DNA of 64,000 nt, from the NCBI GenBank assembly GCA_963761655.1, contig CAVXHI010000002.1, forward strand, positions 434,001 to 498,000. The letters run 5' to 3'. Made by a program: the position numbers and the translations under genes. Shown piece by piece: positions 52,253 to 61,799 of this stretch. This stretch comes from RYN-122 sp963761655. Lineage in GTDB: Bacteria; Actinomycetota; Actinomycetes; Mycobacteriales; SCTD01. The notes below the pieces were generated by a model. The model was not told the DNA's origin, ran no database searches, and saw only the letters and a list, made by a program, of their open reading frames with translations. The number at the start of each line of letters is the position of its first letter. The stretch's first letter is position 1.

Positions 52253-55200
52253 TCAGGAGACCCTGAGCGTCCGCACGCTCGTCGAGCCGGCGACGTTCTG
52301 GGTGTCGCCGGTCGCGGTCGCCCGGTACTGCAGCGTCGTGGCCGAGCGGAAGGAGCGCTCCACCCGGTACGAGCCGTCGGCCCGGGTGCGCGTCCGGACC
52401 AGCGTCACGTCCGTGCCTCCCGTCCGCCGGCTGATCGTGATCAGCTGCCCGGCCCGACGGGGCAGCACGCGGCCCGTGAAGCGGTAGGTCAGCCGGCCCA
52501 CACGGCTGACCGCCGAGCTGACGTTCGTCTGGACGCTGATCGTGCGGGTCTCGCTGCGCGCGGTCCCGCCCGCGTCCGTGACCTCGACCATGACCCGGGT
52601 GTTGCGGCCGGGCGTGAGGCCGAAGGAGTACCTGCCGCTGGACGGGACGATCGTCCGGCGCACCACGCCGTAGGTCGTGCCGGGGCGGGTGTAGGCCAGG
52701 ACCTCCAGGCTGCTGCCGGGGGTCGCGGTCCCGCTGACCGTCGACACCACGCCCGGCCGGATCGTGGCCGGCGCGAGGGCGATGGTCACGGCGGGCGCGG
52801 CGGGCGCGGGGCTGGTGGGGGACGGGCTCGGGCTGCCCGTCGGAGCCGGACCGGTCGGCCCGGCGGACGTCGTCGGCGAGGGGGACGACGACGGGGGGTC
52901 GGGTCCGCTGGGGCTCGGGGCACCGGGGGAGGGTCGGCGAGGGGGCGGTGGGCGAGGGGGACGTGGACGAGGGAGCGGTGGGCGCCACGGGTGTCGTGTA
53001 CGGCAGGGCGTCACCCGGCCGGACGGCGTCGCCCTGGCCCGGCTGGCCGTCCTTGCCCTTGTAGTCGAAGGCGAAGTACGGGGCGCCGCCGCACGGGTTC
53101 GTGACGACGCCGTCGGGGCGCAGGAAGTTGCTCTTCATCACGCGCCCGCAGGGGGTGTTGCGCGGTGCCTCGTGCGGGTCCTGGCCGCCGCGCTGGGCGA
53201 CGTCGGCCGTGGGGGGCGCGGCGGTGCCCTTGCCGGGCGCGTAGTCCAGCGGGCCGATGTCGAAGTACACGAGCGCACTGCCCCGGTACGGGTAGGCGGG
53301 GATCCGCGGGACGCCCCAGACGTCCTCGACGTCCGGGGAGCGGGCCGGGTCCTCGAACGGCGTCGGGTCGACGGCGGCGCCGATGCTCCGCGCGGCGGTG
53401 TCGGCCGTCAGGTTCGCGACCTGGTGGTCCCCGAAGCCGGCCTGGTACATGACGACGTGCGGAGGGGTGCCCGGCAGCTCGCGGCCGGGGGCGAGGGTGT
53501 TCTGGTAGCCGCTCGGGTCGGCCCGGTCCCACAGGATCTGCACGACCGACAGCAGCAGCTGCCGCTCGTACTCGCTCGGGTAGGCCGTGTACAGCGGGAT
53601 CGCGTAGGTGGCGAAGTCGGTGCTGCGCTGCAGCAGCGTCGAGTAGTTGATGCCGGGGACGCCGAGCACGCCGCGGTCCACGTCGGGCGCGACCGCCATG
53701 ACGGTCCCGCCGTAGATGCCGCCCTGGCTGTTGCCGTCGTAGTAGGCGCGGGTGGTGTCGATGAAGGAGCTGGCCTTGCCGTCCTTCGTGACCTGGAAGG
53801 CGGGGTCGGCGCCGAAGCCCTCGGGGTGGATCATCAGCCGGGCGAGGTAGAGGAAGTTGAGCTCTCCCTGCAGCGTGTGGTCGATGACGGCCGGGAAGCG
53901 GTCCATGTCGGCGAGGGCCTGGCCGACCGTCACGATGTCGCGGGTGGCGAAGCCCTCCCAGTCGGTCGCGCAGTACAGGAAGCCGTGCTCGGCGGTCATC
54001 GCCTTGACCTGGCCCTGGCCGACCTCGCCCTGGCCGCCGAGGAGCCCGTGTCCGTAGAGGCTGGGGCGCAGCTTCTCCAGGCCCGGCGCGTCGTAGACCC
54101 GCTTGGGCACCTTGCAGGTGAACGCCGCGGTCGTCGTGTTGCCGGGCAGCTGCAGCGGCGTGCGCTGCGCGGTGTCCTGCGGGTCGAAGACGAACTGGCC
54201 GCCGGGCGCGCAGCTCGGGGTGCTGATGTAGCAGGGCACGGTGAAGGTGCCCTGGACGGTGCGGACCCCCTCGGTGTCCACCGTCGGCGTGCTGGCCGTG
54301 AAGGTCGGGGCGGTGCCCGTGACGACGCGGTCGGCGAGGTCGGTGTCGCCGAGCTGCCGGAAGGCGTCGTCGCGCATGGCGAGCAGCCGCGAGGTGACGC
54401 TCGGTGCGCTGGCGACCGAGAAGTCCCACGCCTGGTAGAGGCTGCTGCGGGCGATCCCGGCGCTCTCGATGACCGGGAAGACGTCCTTCTCGTACCGCTC
54501 CGTGCGGGGGTCCTGCGCCGTCAGCGGGCCCTTGTCGCGGTAGGACGCGAAGACCGTCGAGGCGGGGATCGTCGCCCCGGCGGCGTCCTTCAGGTCGCGC
54601 ATCGCCACGACGTACCGGTGGCCGTACTCGAAGTTCTTCGCCGGTCGGACGAGGAAGTTCACGTTGGCGGTGTTCTGCGGCCGGGCCGGGCCCGACGTGA
54701 CGTCGCCCGCCGTCGACTGCGGCAGCGGGTTGAGCGGGTTGACGTCGATCTCGGTGAAGATCGGGTGCCGCTTGCCGGTCTGGACGTCGAACACGACGAC
54801 CGGGGCGTCGAGGTCGGCGTACCGGGCCATGTCGGTGATCGGCACGCTGCCGGTCTTCGCGAAGGCCGCGGGGTTGTCCAGCCCCGGCACGTGCACCACG
54901 ATCAGCTGCCCCGGGGAGAACCCGTCGCTGACGTCGTACGGCAGCGGGCTGATCGGCTTGCCGGCCGCGTCCTTCGGCATCCCCGCCACCGGCAGGTTCA
55001 GGCGCCGGTCCGTCCCGGTGCCCGTCGTGTACAGGTTGCTGGGGAACGGGAGCATGCAGGTCGTGCCGTCCGCGCCCGGCGGGGGGAGCACCGTGCGGTC
55101 GCACGGGTTCAGCGTGTCGACCGGGGAGGTCGCCACGGGAGCGTCGTCCGGACGGGCCACGGCGTCGCCGGGCGCGGCCGAGGCGGGGCCGGCCCAGGAG

Positions 55201-55268
55201 GGGACGGCCACGGCCAGCACGACCGAGGCGGAGAGGGTCGCGGCGAGTCGGACCCAGGGACGGCGCAT
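52253..55268 (-). pseudogene. Large secreted lipase-like protein with a frameshift in its linker
   Basis: The first frame encodes about 780 residues: a signal peptide (1-32), a hydrolase domain with nucleophile Ser514 in GNSQGG, several extracellular beta-rich motifs, then a Thr/Pro/Ser linker. At a run of five G (52925-52929) the frame is lost; the remainder continues in another frame as a Pro/Ser linker and a C-terminal Ig-like domain (GPAATVS-like repeats, ADGSYRVERSF, ending at 52253). Deleting one base in the G-run restores 1004 residues. The resemblance to extracellular lipase/virulence-type hydrolases is moderate. ATG at 55268. It may be intact in reality. Confidence 0.72.
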
Positions 55269-55347
55269 CGTGGGGCTCCAGAGTGTGAGGCGGGTCTCAC
55301 CACCTTCGCCGCCGGTGCCCGGGTTCCTGCCGGCGCAGGACCGGGTC

Positions 55348-55533
55348 CTAGATCCCGACGCCGTCCGAGCCCGCGCTGGTGCCCGGCGCCTCGTGGCGCA
55401 GCCCCCGGTGCTTGCTGCGCCGGAGCGCGTCGAGGTCGACGTCGCGGGCGCCGTGGCGACCCCGGAGGTCGACGAGCAGGGCGCCCCCGACGGCGAGGGC
55501 GAGCACGACGAGGAAGACGACAGCGAGGACCAT
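55348..55533 (-). CDS. Small single-pass membrane protein, hypothetical
   Basis: A 61-residue protein: one hydrophobic helix VLAVVFLVVLALAVGGALLV followed by an Arg/Asp-rich tail. It lies on the same strand as, and 15 nt after, the glycosylase/RecQ-like fusion. No known family. Candidate only; GTG/ATG start without a strong ribosome site. Confidence 0.5.
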   Translation of the reverse strand: MVLAVVFLVVLALAVGGALLVDLRGRHGARDVDLDALRRSKHRGLRHEAPGTSAGSDGVGI

Positions 55534-55548
55534 CTGCCGAGTGTGCGC

Positions 55549-57177
55549 CTACCCGACGGTGAGCGGGGGGCCGGCCTCCGGCGCGCAGACGTCGCACCGG
55601 CCGCACGGCACCTCGACCGGCTCGCCGAGCTCGTCGAGCAGCGCGGCCCGCCGGCAGCCCGCCGCCTCGGCGTAGTCGGCGACGGCGGGCGGGGCGTCCG
55701 GTCCGACCACCAGCACGGCGGCGTCAGGGGCGACCTCGGCGAGCTCGTCGCGCCAGTCGGCCGGCTTCGCGGGCGGGTCGGCGTCGACGAGGAGCTTGAC
55801 GCGGGCGCGGCCGAGCGGCGGGCGCAGGCCGTGCGGGACGACGAGGGCCGACAGCCGCCTCGAGCGCCAGGCCCCCACCGCGGCCGCGGCCCGGGACGCC
55901 CGCATGCCCTCGGCCCAGGAGGCCGCCCGCAGGCCGGACGAGACCAGGGCGCCGGCGAGGCGGTCGGCGCGGTCGCGCCCGGCGACGAGCACCAGGGCCG
56001 GCCCGGCCGCGGAGGCCAGCGCTGGAAGGAGCCGGCGTCGGGCGGGCAGGCTCGGCACCCGGGCGACCCCGATCCAGGTGCCCGCCGGGTCCCAGCCGCC
56101 TCCGGCGTGGACCGGCTCGCGCAGGCCGAGCCGGCCGGTCAGGGCTCGGCGCTCGGCGGGGTCGGCCCGGGGGACGACGGCCAGCACGGGCGGGCGGTCC
56201 GCGCCGAGGTCGAGGGCGCTGAGGTCGAGGGCGCCCAGCCGGTCGGCGTCGTCGAGGACGACGAGCCCGAAGCCGGAGGGGTCGGGCAGGGCGCCGGGCC
56301 GGGCGAACACCCACTCGGACGGCAGCTGCTCGGCCTGCATCGCGGCGAGGTCGGCCTCGGACGGCGCGCGGGCGAGGACGGGGGCCCTGACCGCGGGCTC
56401 CTCCTCGTCCGGCAGCGCCTCGGTCACGGCCTCGGGGGAGGGGTCGACGTCGTCCGCGGGCTCCTTCACGGGCGCGGGCGGTCGCGGCGGCACGAGGGCG
56501 ACGTCGGGGACCTGCTGCGGCGAGGGGTGGGCGTCGGGGCTGACCCAGAGGGTGCGGCCCGGCGTCACGAGGCCGGCGACCAGGCCCGCGGTCGAGCCCC
56601 CGTGACCCGGCCGGGCGACGAGCAGGCAGTCCCTCCCGGCGGCGACGGCGTGGGCGGCCTCGGCCTGACCCGTCCGGGCCTGCGCGTGCCCGAGCAGTGA
56701 CAGCGCCTGCTCGACGTCGAGGTCGCGCGTCCCCCGCCGCACCGGCCAGCGCGGGAACACGTCCTTCGGCCACAGGTACGGCAGGTCGGGCAGCTCGCCG
56801 AACAGCGGCAGGTAGAAGTCCGGGTCCTTCTGCACCAGGCGCGCCCGGTGCGACAGGTGCAGGTCCTCGAGCCCCCACCAGGGCGGCATCGCGGCGTCGT
56901 CCGGGACCTCGCCGCCGGTCCAGGCGAGCAGCTGCGGCAGGACGGTGTCGGCGTTGCCGCGGCGGGTCCACTCCCGGCAGTTCTCGACGCCGTACAGCAC
57001 GAGGCCGGGCACGAACCCGCGCCACATCCGCACTGCCGGGTGGTTCTTCCAGGCGTAGCTCGGCCAGGTCAGGGCGCGCAGGATCTGGAACGTCTCGACC
57101 CGCTGCTTGCCCAGGCGGGGGCTGTCGAGGACCTGGCAGCTGACCCGCAGGTCCGGGTACGGGAGGAACGTCTGCAA
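55549..57177 (-). CDS. DNA glycosylase-like domain fused to degenerate RecQ-type helicase
   Basis: A 542-residue fusion. Residues 1-~150 match the MSMEG_6728/pyrimidine-dimer-glycosylase-like family: MQTFLPYPD, LGKQRVETFQILRAL and WKNHPAVRMW. Residues 155-542 follow RecQ order: Q-motif ARTGQAEAAHAVAAGRD, Walker A position LLVARPGHGGST where the usual GKS lysine is Gly194, an LDDAD box at 308-312 in place of DEAH, and a C-terminal zinc site GCRR...CGRCDVC (Cys508, 525, 528, 531). The helicase part probably lacks ATPase activity. TTG 57177 gives the family N-terminus; the start lies 5 nt beyond the hydrolase stop. Confidence 0.82.
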   Translation of the reverse strand: MQTFLPYPDLRVSCQVLDSPRLGKQRVETFQILRALTWPSYAWKNHPAVRMWRGFVPGLVLYGVENCREWTRRGNADTVLPQLLAWTGGEVPDDAAMPPWWGLEDLHLSHRARLVQKDPDFYLPLFGELPDLPYLWPKDVFPRWPVRRGTRDLDVEQALSLLGHAQARTGQAEAAHAVAAGRDCLLVARPGHGGSTAGLVAGLVTPGRTLWVSPDAHPSPQQVPDVALVPPRPPAPVKEPADDVDPSPEAVTEALPDEEEPAVRAPVLARAPSEADLAAMQAEQLPSEWVFARPGALPDPSGFGLVVLDDADRLGALDLSALDLGADRPPVLAVVPRADPAERRALTGRLGLREPVHAGGGWDPAGTWIGVARVPSLPARRRLLPALASAAGPALVLVAGRDRADRLAGALVSSGLRAASWAEGMRASRAAAAVGAWRSRRLSALVVPHGLRPPLGRARVKLLVDADPPAKPADWRDELAEVAPDAAVLVVGPDAPPAVADYAEAAGCRRAALLDELGEPVEVPCGRCDVCAPEAGPPLTVG

Positions 57178-57181
57178 GGGT

Positions 57182-58384
57182 CTACAGCCCGGAGAGGAAG
57201 CCGCGCACCAGCGCCATCGTCTCGGCCGGGTGCTCGAACTGCGGCACGTGCCCGCAGTCCTCCATGACCACGGACCCGGCGTCAGGCAGGGCGTCGGCGA
57301 CGTGCCGGGCGAACGACGCCGGGACCAGCCGGTCGCGGTCGCCCCAGACGAACAGGGTCGGCGGCATGAGGCCGGGCAGGCGCGCCCAGAAGCCGTTGCG
57401 GCCGTACGCCTCCTCCAGGTAGATCTGCCGCGCACACGAGAAGAAGGCCACCCGGTGGGCCGGGGAGCGGAGCACCCGCACGCCCTCGTCGGCAGCGGCG
57501 TCGTACCAGGCCTTGGGCAGCCGGTCGGGGACGCTCATCATCGCGCGGATGCCCTCGACGACCATCCCGTGCGACGGCGGCGGCATCGGCAGCCGGGCCA
57601 GCTGCGCGGGCATGACGCGGACCATCGGGATGAAGGTGCGGATGCGCCGGAACGCCGGCGACGGGGCCAGCAGGACGAGCGCCTTGACCGACTTCGGGTG
57701 GGACAGGCCGGCCTCGATGGCGATGCGTCCGCCCAGGCTGTTGCCGATGAGCACCGCACCCCGGCTGCCGGTCGCGACCTGGAACGCCTCGAGCCAGGCG
57801 GCGAACCAGGCGGACGTGTAGGGCGAGGAGGGGGCGTCGGAGGCGCCGAAGCCCGGGTTGTCGGGGGAGAGGACCCGGTGGTCGCGGGCGAGGTCGGCGA
57901 GCACGGGGAGCATCGAGGCGTTGGTCGCGCCGAGGCCGTGCAGCAGGACGACCGGCGGGGCGTCGGCGGGCCCGGCCTCCAGGTACGACGTCCGGACGCC
58001 GAGGGCCTGGACCTCGCGCCAGCGCGGGCTCTCGGGGTCGTCCCCGTCCTCGAACAGGCCGTCGAGCTGCAGCGACAGGGCGAGGTCGCCGCGGACGGTG
58101 AGGCTGCCGTCGAGGAAGGCGTGGACGCCGCTGCGCTCCCCGCTGACGACGGACGCCAGGACAGGAGCGCTGCCGCGCACCAGCAGGGTCGGGCGCGGGG
58201 AGCCGCCCCGGCGGGCCCGGCCCCGGCCGCCCGAGACGGTGACCGTCCAGACGCCGGCCTCGCCCGCGTCGAACACCACCGTCGCCTCGCGGGTCGCGAG
58301 CGGGGTGCCGGTCAGGCTCCGCCGCAGGCGCAGGGCCAGGACGGTGTCGAGGTCGGCGCCCTGGAGGGGCGTTGCGGAGGTCAC
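57182..58384 (-). CDS. SCP2-like domain fused to alpha/beta hydrolase
   Basis: A 400-residue protein. The N-terminal ~120 residues (TLLVRGSAPVLASVVSGERS, HAFLDGSLTVRGDLALSLQL) resemble SCP2 sterol-carrier domains. After that comes an alpha/beta hydrolase with VVLLHGLGATNAS, nucleophile motif GNSLGG, VWGDRDRLVP and the His in CGHVPQFEHP. The combination suggests a lipid- or sterol-ester hydrolase with built-in substrate binding (inference). GTG start. It precedes the glycosylase/RecQ fusion by a few bases on the same strand, probably one transcript. Confidence 0.88.
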   Translation of the reverse strand: MTSATPLQGADLDTVLALRLRRSLTGTPLATREATVVFDAGEAGVWTVTVSGGRGRARRGGSPRPTLLVRGSAPVLASVVSGERSGVHAFLDGSLTVRGDLALSLQLDGLFEDGDDPESPRWREVQALGVRTSYLEAGPADAPPVVLLHGLGATNASMLPVLADLARDHRVLSPDNPGFGASDAPSSPYTSAWFAAWLEAFQVATGSRGAVLIGNSLGGRIAIEAGLSHPKSVKALVLLAPSPAFRRIRTFIPMVRVMPAQLARLPMPPPSHGMVVEGIRAMMSVPDRLPKAWYDAAADEGVRVLRSPAHRVAFFSCARQIYLEEAYGRNGFWARLPGLMPPTLFVWGDRDRLVPASFARHVADALPDAGSVVMEDCGHVPQFEHPAETMALVRGFLSGL

Positions 58385-58412
58385 ACGCGGACGCTACCCA
58401 CCGGTAGGCGAG

Positions 58413-59768
58413 TCAGCCGTGGAGGTCGGGGCGGCGCGCCGTCCAGTCGTCGACGCCCTGCAGCTGCCGGGCGAGGGCGAGCAGGAGGTCGTCGCGGCCG
58501 TGCGCGGCGACGAGCTGCACGGCGAGCGGCAGGCCGTCCGGGGTCGACCCGGCGGGGACGCTGATCGCCGGGTGGCCGCTGACGTTCCAGGCGGGGGTGA
58601 ACGGCACGGCCCGGCCGGCGCCGAGGAGGGTGCCGAGCCCGGTCAGCGCGCCGACGGCGGCGGGCGGCGTCCCCAGCACGGGGGTGAGCAGCACCTCGGC
58701 GCCGCCCGGGAACGGCCGGGCGGCGACGGCCTCCCCGAGCCGGCGCGCCCGGGCGACCGCGCGGTCGCCGAACCGCGACCCGAGGGCGGCGACCACCCGG
58801 GTCCGCGGCTCGGTGCGGGACGGGTCGACCAGCCGGACGTGGTCGTCGCGCACGCCGCGGGCGTACCGGACCAGGAAGCTCTCCTGGACGCCGGCGTAGG
58901 ACGGGTCGGCCTGCACCAGCGTGTGGCCGAGGCCCTGCAGGGCGGCGACCGTCCGCGCGACGGCCTCCTTCACGACGTCCTGCACGGGGGCGGGCGAGAC
59001 CGGCTTCGTGCTCCAGGCGATCCGCAGCGGCGACACCTCGGGCAGGGGGAGCGGCTCGCCGAGCAGCACGGACAGGACGGCGGCCACGTCCTGCGGCGAG
59101 CGGGCCAGCACGCCCGACGACGACAGCCCCAGCCAGCCCTCGGCCTCCGGCGCCAGGGGCACCCGGCCGCGGGTCGGCTTGAGGCCGGTCAGCCCGCAGC
59201 AGGCGGCCGGGACACGGATGGAGCCTCCGCCGTCGGACGCCGTCGCGGCCGCGACCATCCCGGAGGCGACCGCGGCCGCCGAGCCCCCGGAGGAGCCGCC
59301 GGGGGTGCGGGACGGGTCCCAGGGGTTGCGGGTCGCGCCGAAGGTGGCCGACTCGGTGAACGGCCAGAGCGCGAGCTCGGGGGTGTGGGTCGTGCCGACG
59401 AGGACGGCGCCGGCCGCGCGGAGCCGGGAGACCAGCTCGCTGTCCGCCGCCGCCGGGTGCTCCGGGGAGCCGGTCCCGTGGGCTGCGGCGTGCCCGGCCA
59501 CGGCCGTCGTGTCCTTGACGCCCATCGGGACGCCGAGGAGGGGCCGGTCGTCCCCGGCCGCGAGCGCCTCGTCGGCCGCCTCCGCCGCGGCGCGCGCCTC
59601 GTCGCGGAACAGCGTGCGGAAGGCGTTGAGCCGGCCGTCGAGCCGGTCGATCCGGGCGAGGCACAGCTCCAGCAGCTCGACCGCGCTGAGGCGGCCGTCC
59701 CGCAGCAGGGCCCGCTGGCCGAGGACCCCGGCGTAGGCGACGTCGTCGGGGGAGAGGGTGGCGTCCAC
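58413..59768 (-). CDS. Amidase (amidase signature family)
   Basis: A 451-residue amidase. The Ser-cisSer-Lys triad is visible: Lys in VPMGVKDTTAV near residue 85, and serines in TPGGSSGGSAAAVASGM with downstream SDGGGSIRVPAACCGL. Full length for the family. It hydrolyses amides or ureas in the cytosol, substrate unknown. GatA is excluded since no gatB/C is adjacent. GTG start, 28 nt from the hydrolase. Likely in the same unit as the SCP2/hydrolase gene. Confidence 0.92.
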   Translation of the reverse strand: MDATLSPDDVAYAGVLGQRALLRDGRLSAVELLELCLARIDRLDGRLNAFRTLFRDEARAAAEAADEALAAGDDRPLLGVPMGVKDTTAVAGHAAAHGTGSPEHPAAADSELVSRLRAAGAVLVGTTHTPELALWPFTESATFGATRNPWDPSRTPGGSSGGSAAAVASGMVAAATASDGGGSIRVPAACCGLTGLKPTRGRVPLAPEAEGWLGLSSSGVLARSPQDVAAVLSVLLGEPLPLPEVSPLRIAWSTKPVSPAPVQDVVKEAVARTVAALQGLGHTLVQADPSYAGVQESFLVRYARGVRDDHVRLVDPSRTEPRTRVVAALGSRFGDRAVARARRLGEAVAARPFPGGAEVLLTPVLGTPPAAVGALTGLGTLLGAGRAVPFTPAWNVSGHPAISVPAGSTPDGLPLAVQLVAAHGRDDLLLALARQLQGVDDWTARRPDLHG

Positions 59769-59777
59769 GGGCGGAGG

Positions 59778-60056
59778 CTAGGCGGCGGGAGGCTCGAGCC
59801 CCTCGGGGGCCTTGCCCGTGATCTTCATCTTGGCCGTCGCGGTGCCCCGGGTGGCGAGCAGCCGGGCCACCGCCATGGCGACGCCGGAGGCGACCGCCCA
59901 GGAGACCGCCTCGCCCCACGGGGTGCCCGGCGCGGCCGGGTCGGCCGGGGGCTCGCTGTGCTTCGTCCTGCGCCACACGGCGGTGACGGCCCTGTCCGCG
60001 ACCTTGCGCACCACGACGCCGGTCACGATGCCGACCAGCTTGGACCCGACGGCCAT
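59778..60056 (-). CDS. DUF4235 domain-containing membrane protein
   Basis: A 92-residue protein. GSKLVGIVTGVVVRKVADRAVTAVWR is the first hydrophobic helix with a basic face, and EAVSWAVASGVAMAVARLLATRGT the second, matching the DUF4235 pattern. Unknown function, membrane-associated. ATG start. It is 9 nt upstream of the amidase on the same strand. Confidence 0.88.
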   Translation of the reverse strand: MAVGSKLVGIVTGVVVRKVADRAVTAVWRRTKHSEPPADPAAPGTPWGEAVSWAVASGVAMAVARLLATRGTATAKMKITGKAPEGLEPPAA

Positions 60057-60155
60057 GTGTCTCCCTCAGTAGCGGTACCCGCGCCGTGCCCCGGTGCCCG
60101 GGCCGCGAACCGGGGTACGGGCACCTCACCCTGTCCCCGCACCGAGGAGCACGCG

Positions 60156-60362
60156 ATGACCGAGTTCAAGAAGGGCGACCACGTCAGCTGGAAGAGCCAC
60201 GGCGGCGAGGCGGTCGGCGAGGTCGAGAAGGAGATCACGACCGAGACCGAGGCCGGCGGGCGGAAGGTCAAGGCCAGCAAGGACGAGCCGCAGTACCTCG
60301 TGAAGAGCGAGAAGAGCGGCGGCGAGGCCGTCCACAAGCCGGGCGCCCTCGAGAAGGACTAG
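60156..60362 (+). CDS. DUF2945 (HVA1/TUDOR-like) small protein
   Basis: A 68-residue protein. FKKGDHVSWKSHGGEAVGEV, then KVKASKDEPQYLVKSEKSGG, is the pattern of DUF2945 hypervirulence-associated TUDOR-like proteins. Cytosolic, no cysteines. ATG at 60156 with GAGGAG upstream. Function unknown. Its end overlaps the SDR by 4 nt. Confidence 0.9.
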   Translation: MTEFKKGDHVSWKSHGGEAVGEVEKEITTETEAGGRKVKASKDEPQYLVKSEKSGGEAVHKPGALEKD

Positions 60363-61213
60363 CGCCTGCGCAGCCCCGTGGTGACGGCCTTGACCCAGTC
60401 GGTCACCGCGACCGGCGCCAGCGCCACCGCGACCAGCCCGCTGCGGGCGTCCGCCCCGACGACGTAGCGGGCGTGCGGCCGCGGCTGCACCAGCGCGGTG
60501 CGGACGGCCCGGGCCACCACGACCGGGTCGGGCAGGGCGCCGCTGCGCCGGGCCAGGGCGTCGGCGCGCGCGTAGGCGCGGGCGTACCGGGGCGTGGAGG
60601 CGGCCGGCAGCCCACCCTGCTGCAGCCCGCTCCAGACCGACGTCCCGAACATCCCCGGCTCGATCAGCACCACCGCGACGCCGTCCGGCGCGACCTCGAC
60701 CCGGAGCGCGTCGGTCAGCCCCCGGAGCGCGTGCTTGCTCGCGGCGTACCAGCCCATGAGCGGCGGGGCGATGCGCCCGGCGATCGAGCCCACGTTGACG
60801 ATGCGGCCCCCGCCGCGGGCACGCATGCCCGGCAGGACCAGCCGGGCCAGCCGGGCCGGCGCCAGCAGGTTCGTCTCGAGCTGCGCCCGCACGAGGTCGT
60901 CCGGCACGTCCTCGACCGCGCCCCCCTGCGCGTACCCGGCGTTGTTGACCAGGCCCCAGGGGCCGCCGCCGGTCATGGCCGCGACCTCCTCGACGGCCGC
61001 GGCGCAGGAGTCGGCGTCGTCGACCGAGAGCGTGACGGTCCGCACCGGCAGGCCGCGCTCGGCAGCGGTCTCGCGCAGCACCTGCGCCTTGTCGTCGGTG
61101 CGGGCCGACCCGACGACGTCGAAGCCGTCGGCGGCCAGCTCGAGGCAGGTCAGCAGGCCGATGCCGCTGTTGGCCCCCGTGACGAGGACGCTCCGGCTCG
61201 AGCGCTCACCCAT
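60359..61213 (-). CDS. SDR family oxidoreductase
   Basis: A 284-residue short-chain dehydrogenase. TGANSGIGLLTCLELA is the cofactor motif at about residue 13, NNAGYAQGGAVED and the catalytic GWYAASKHAL follow. The retinol-dehydrogenase-like segment VLIEPGMFGTSVW supports a lipid alcohol or keto substrate. It is divergent from dut with 91 bp between. ATG start. Confidence 0.9.
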   Translation of the reverse strand: MGERSSRSVLVTGANSGIGLLTCLELAADGFDVVGSARTDDKAQVLRETAAERGLPVRTVTLSVDDADSCAAAVEEVAAMTGGGPWGLVNNAGYAQGGAVEDVPDDLVRAQLETNLLAPARLARLVLPGMRARGGGRIVNVGSIAGRIAPPLMGWYAASKHALRGLTDALRVEVAPDGVAVVLIEPGMFGTSVWSGLQQGGLPAASTPRYARAYARADALARRSGALPDPVVVARAVRTALVQPRPHARYVVGADARSGLVAVALAPVAVTDWVKAVTTGLRRR

Positions 61214-61304
61214 GCTGCTGCTCCTCGTGTGGTGTGGCCGCGGGTAGGGTCCGAGCCCGGTCGGGACAGCATGCAGGCAGGTCGAGCGGGCGGAGGACGA
61301 AGCG

Positions 61305-61799
61305 GTGGAGGTCGGCCTCGAGGTCCTCGTCCGTCGGCTCGACCCCGAGGTGCCCCTCCCCGCCTACGCCCACCCCGGCGACGCCGGCTGCGACCTCGTC
61401 ACCACCGTCGACGTCGACCTCGCCCCCGGCGAGCGCGCCCTGCTGCCGACCGGCCTGTCGATCGCCCTGCCCGACGGGTACGCCGCCTTCGTGCACCCCC
61501 GGTCCGGCCTCGCCGCCCGGCACGGCGTCGGCATCGTCAACGCCCCCGGGACGGTCGACGCCGGGTACCGCGGCGAGCTGCAGGTCGTCCTGGTCAACCA
61601 CGACCCCCGCGAGACCGTCCGCCTGCGCCGGCTCGACCGCGTGGCCCAGCTGGTCGTGCAGCGGGTCGAGCAGGTCACCTGGCGCGAGACCTCCGAGCCG
61701 CTGCCCGGGACCGCCCGCGGCGACGGCGGCCACGGCTCCACCGGCGGCTGGACCCGTCCGCCCGCGACCTCCCCGACAGCCGCCACAGCAGGAGGATGA
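61305..61799 (+). CDS. dut: dUTP diphosphatase
   Basis: A 164-residue trimeric-type dUTPase. All five motifs are seen: HPGDAGCDLV, PRSGLAARHG, NAPGTVDAGYRGELQV, DRVAQLVVQ, and the C-terminal RGDGGHGSTGG. It hydrolyses dUTP to dUMP and pyrophosphate, keeping uracil out of DNA. GTG start. Its stop overlaps the start of the DUF3710 gene, a conserved actinobacterial arrangement. A Thr/Pro-rich tail extends beyond motif five. Confidence 0.97.
   Translation: MEVGLEVLVRRLDPEVPLPAYAHPGDAGCDLVTTVDVDLAPGERALLPTGLSIALPDGYAAFVHPRSGLAARHGVGIVNAPGTVDAGYRGELQVVLVNHDPRETVRLRRLDRVAQLVVQRVEQVTWRETSEPLPGTARGDGGHGSTGGWTRPPATSPTAATAGG

Noticed and set aside
58392..58407. CTACC/GGTAG palindrome near the SCP2/hydrolase start as a third copy of the 46.7-kb operator
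   Set aside because: Only the outer bases match, the centre length differs, and it overlaps a gap with no regulator nearby.
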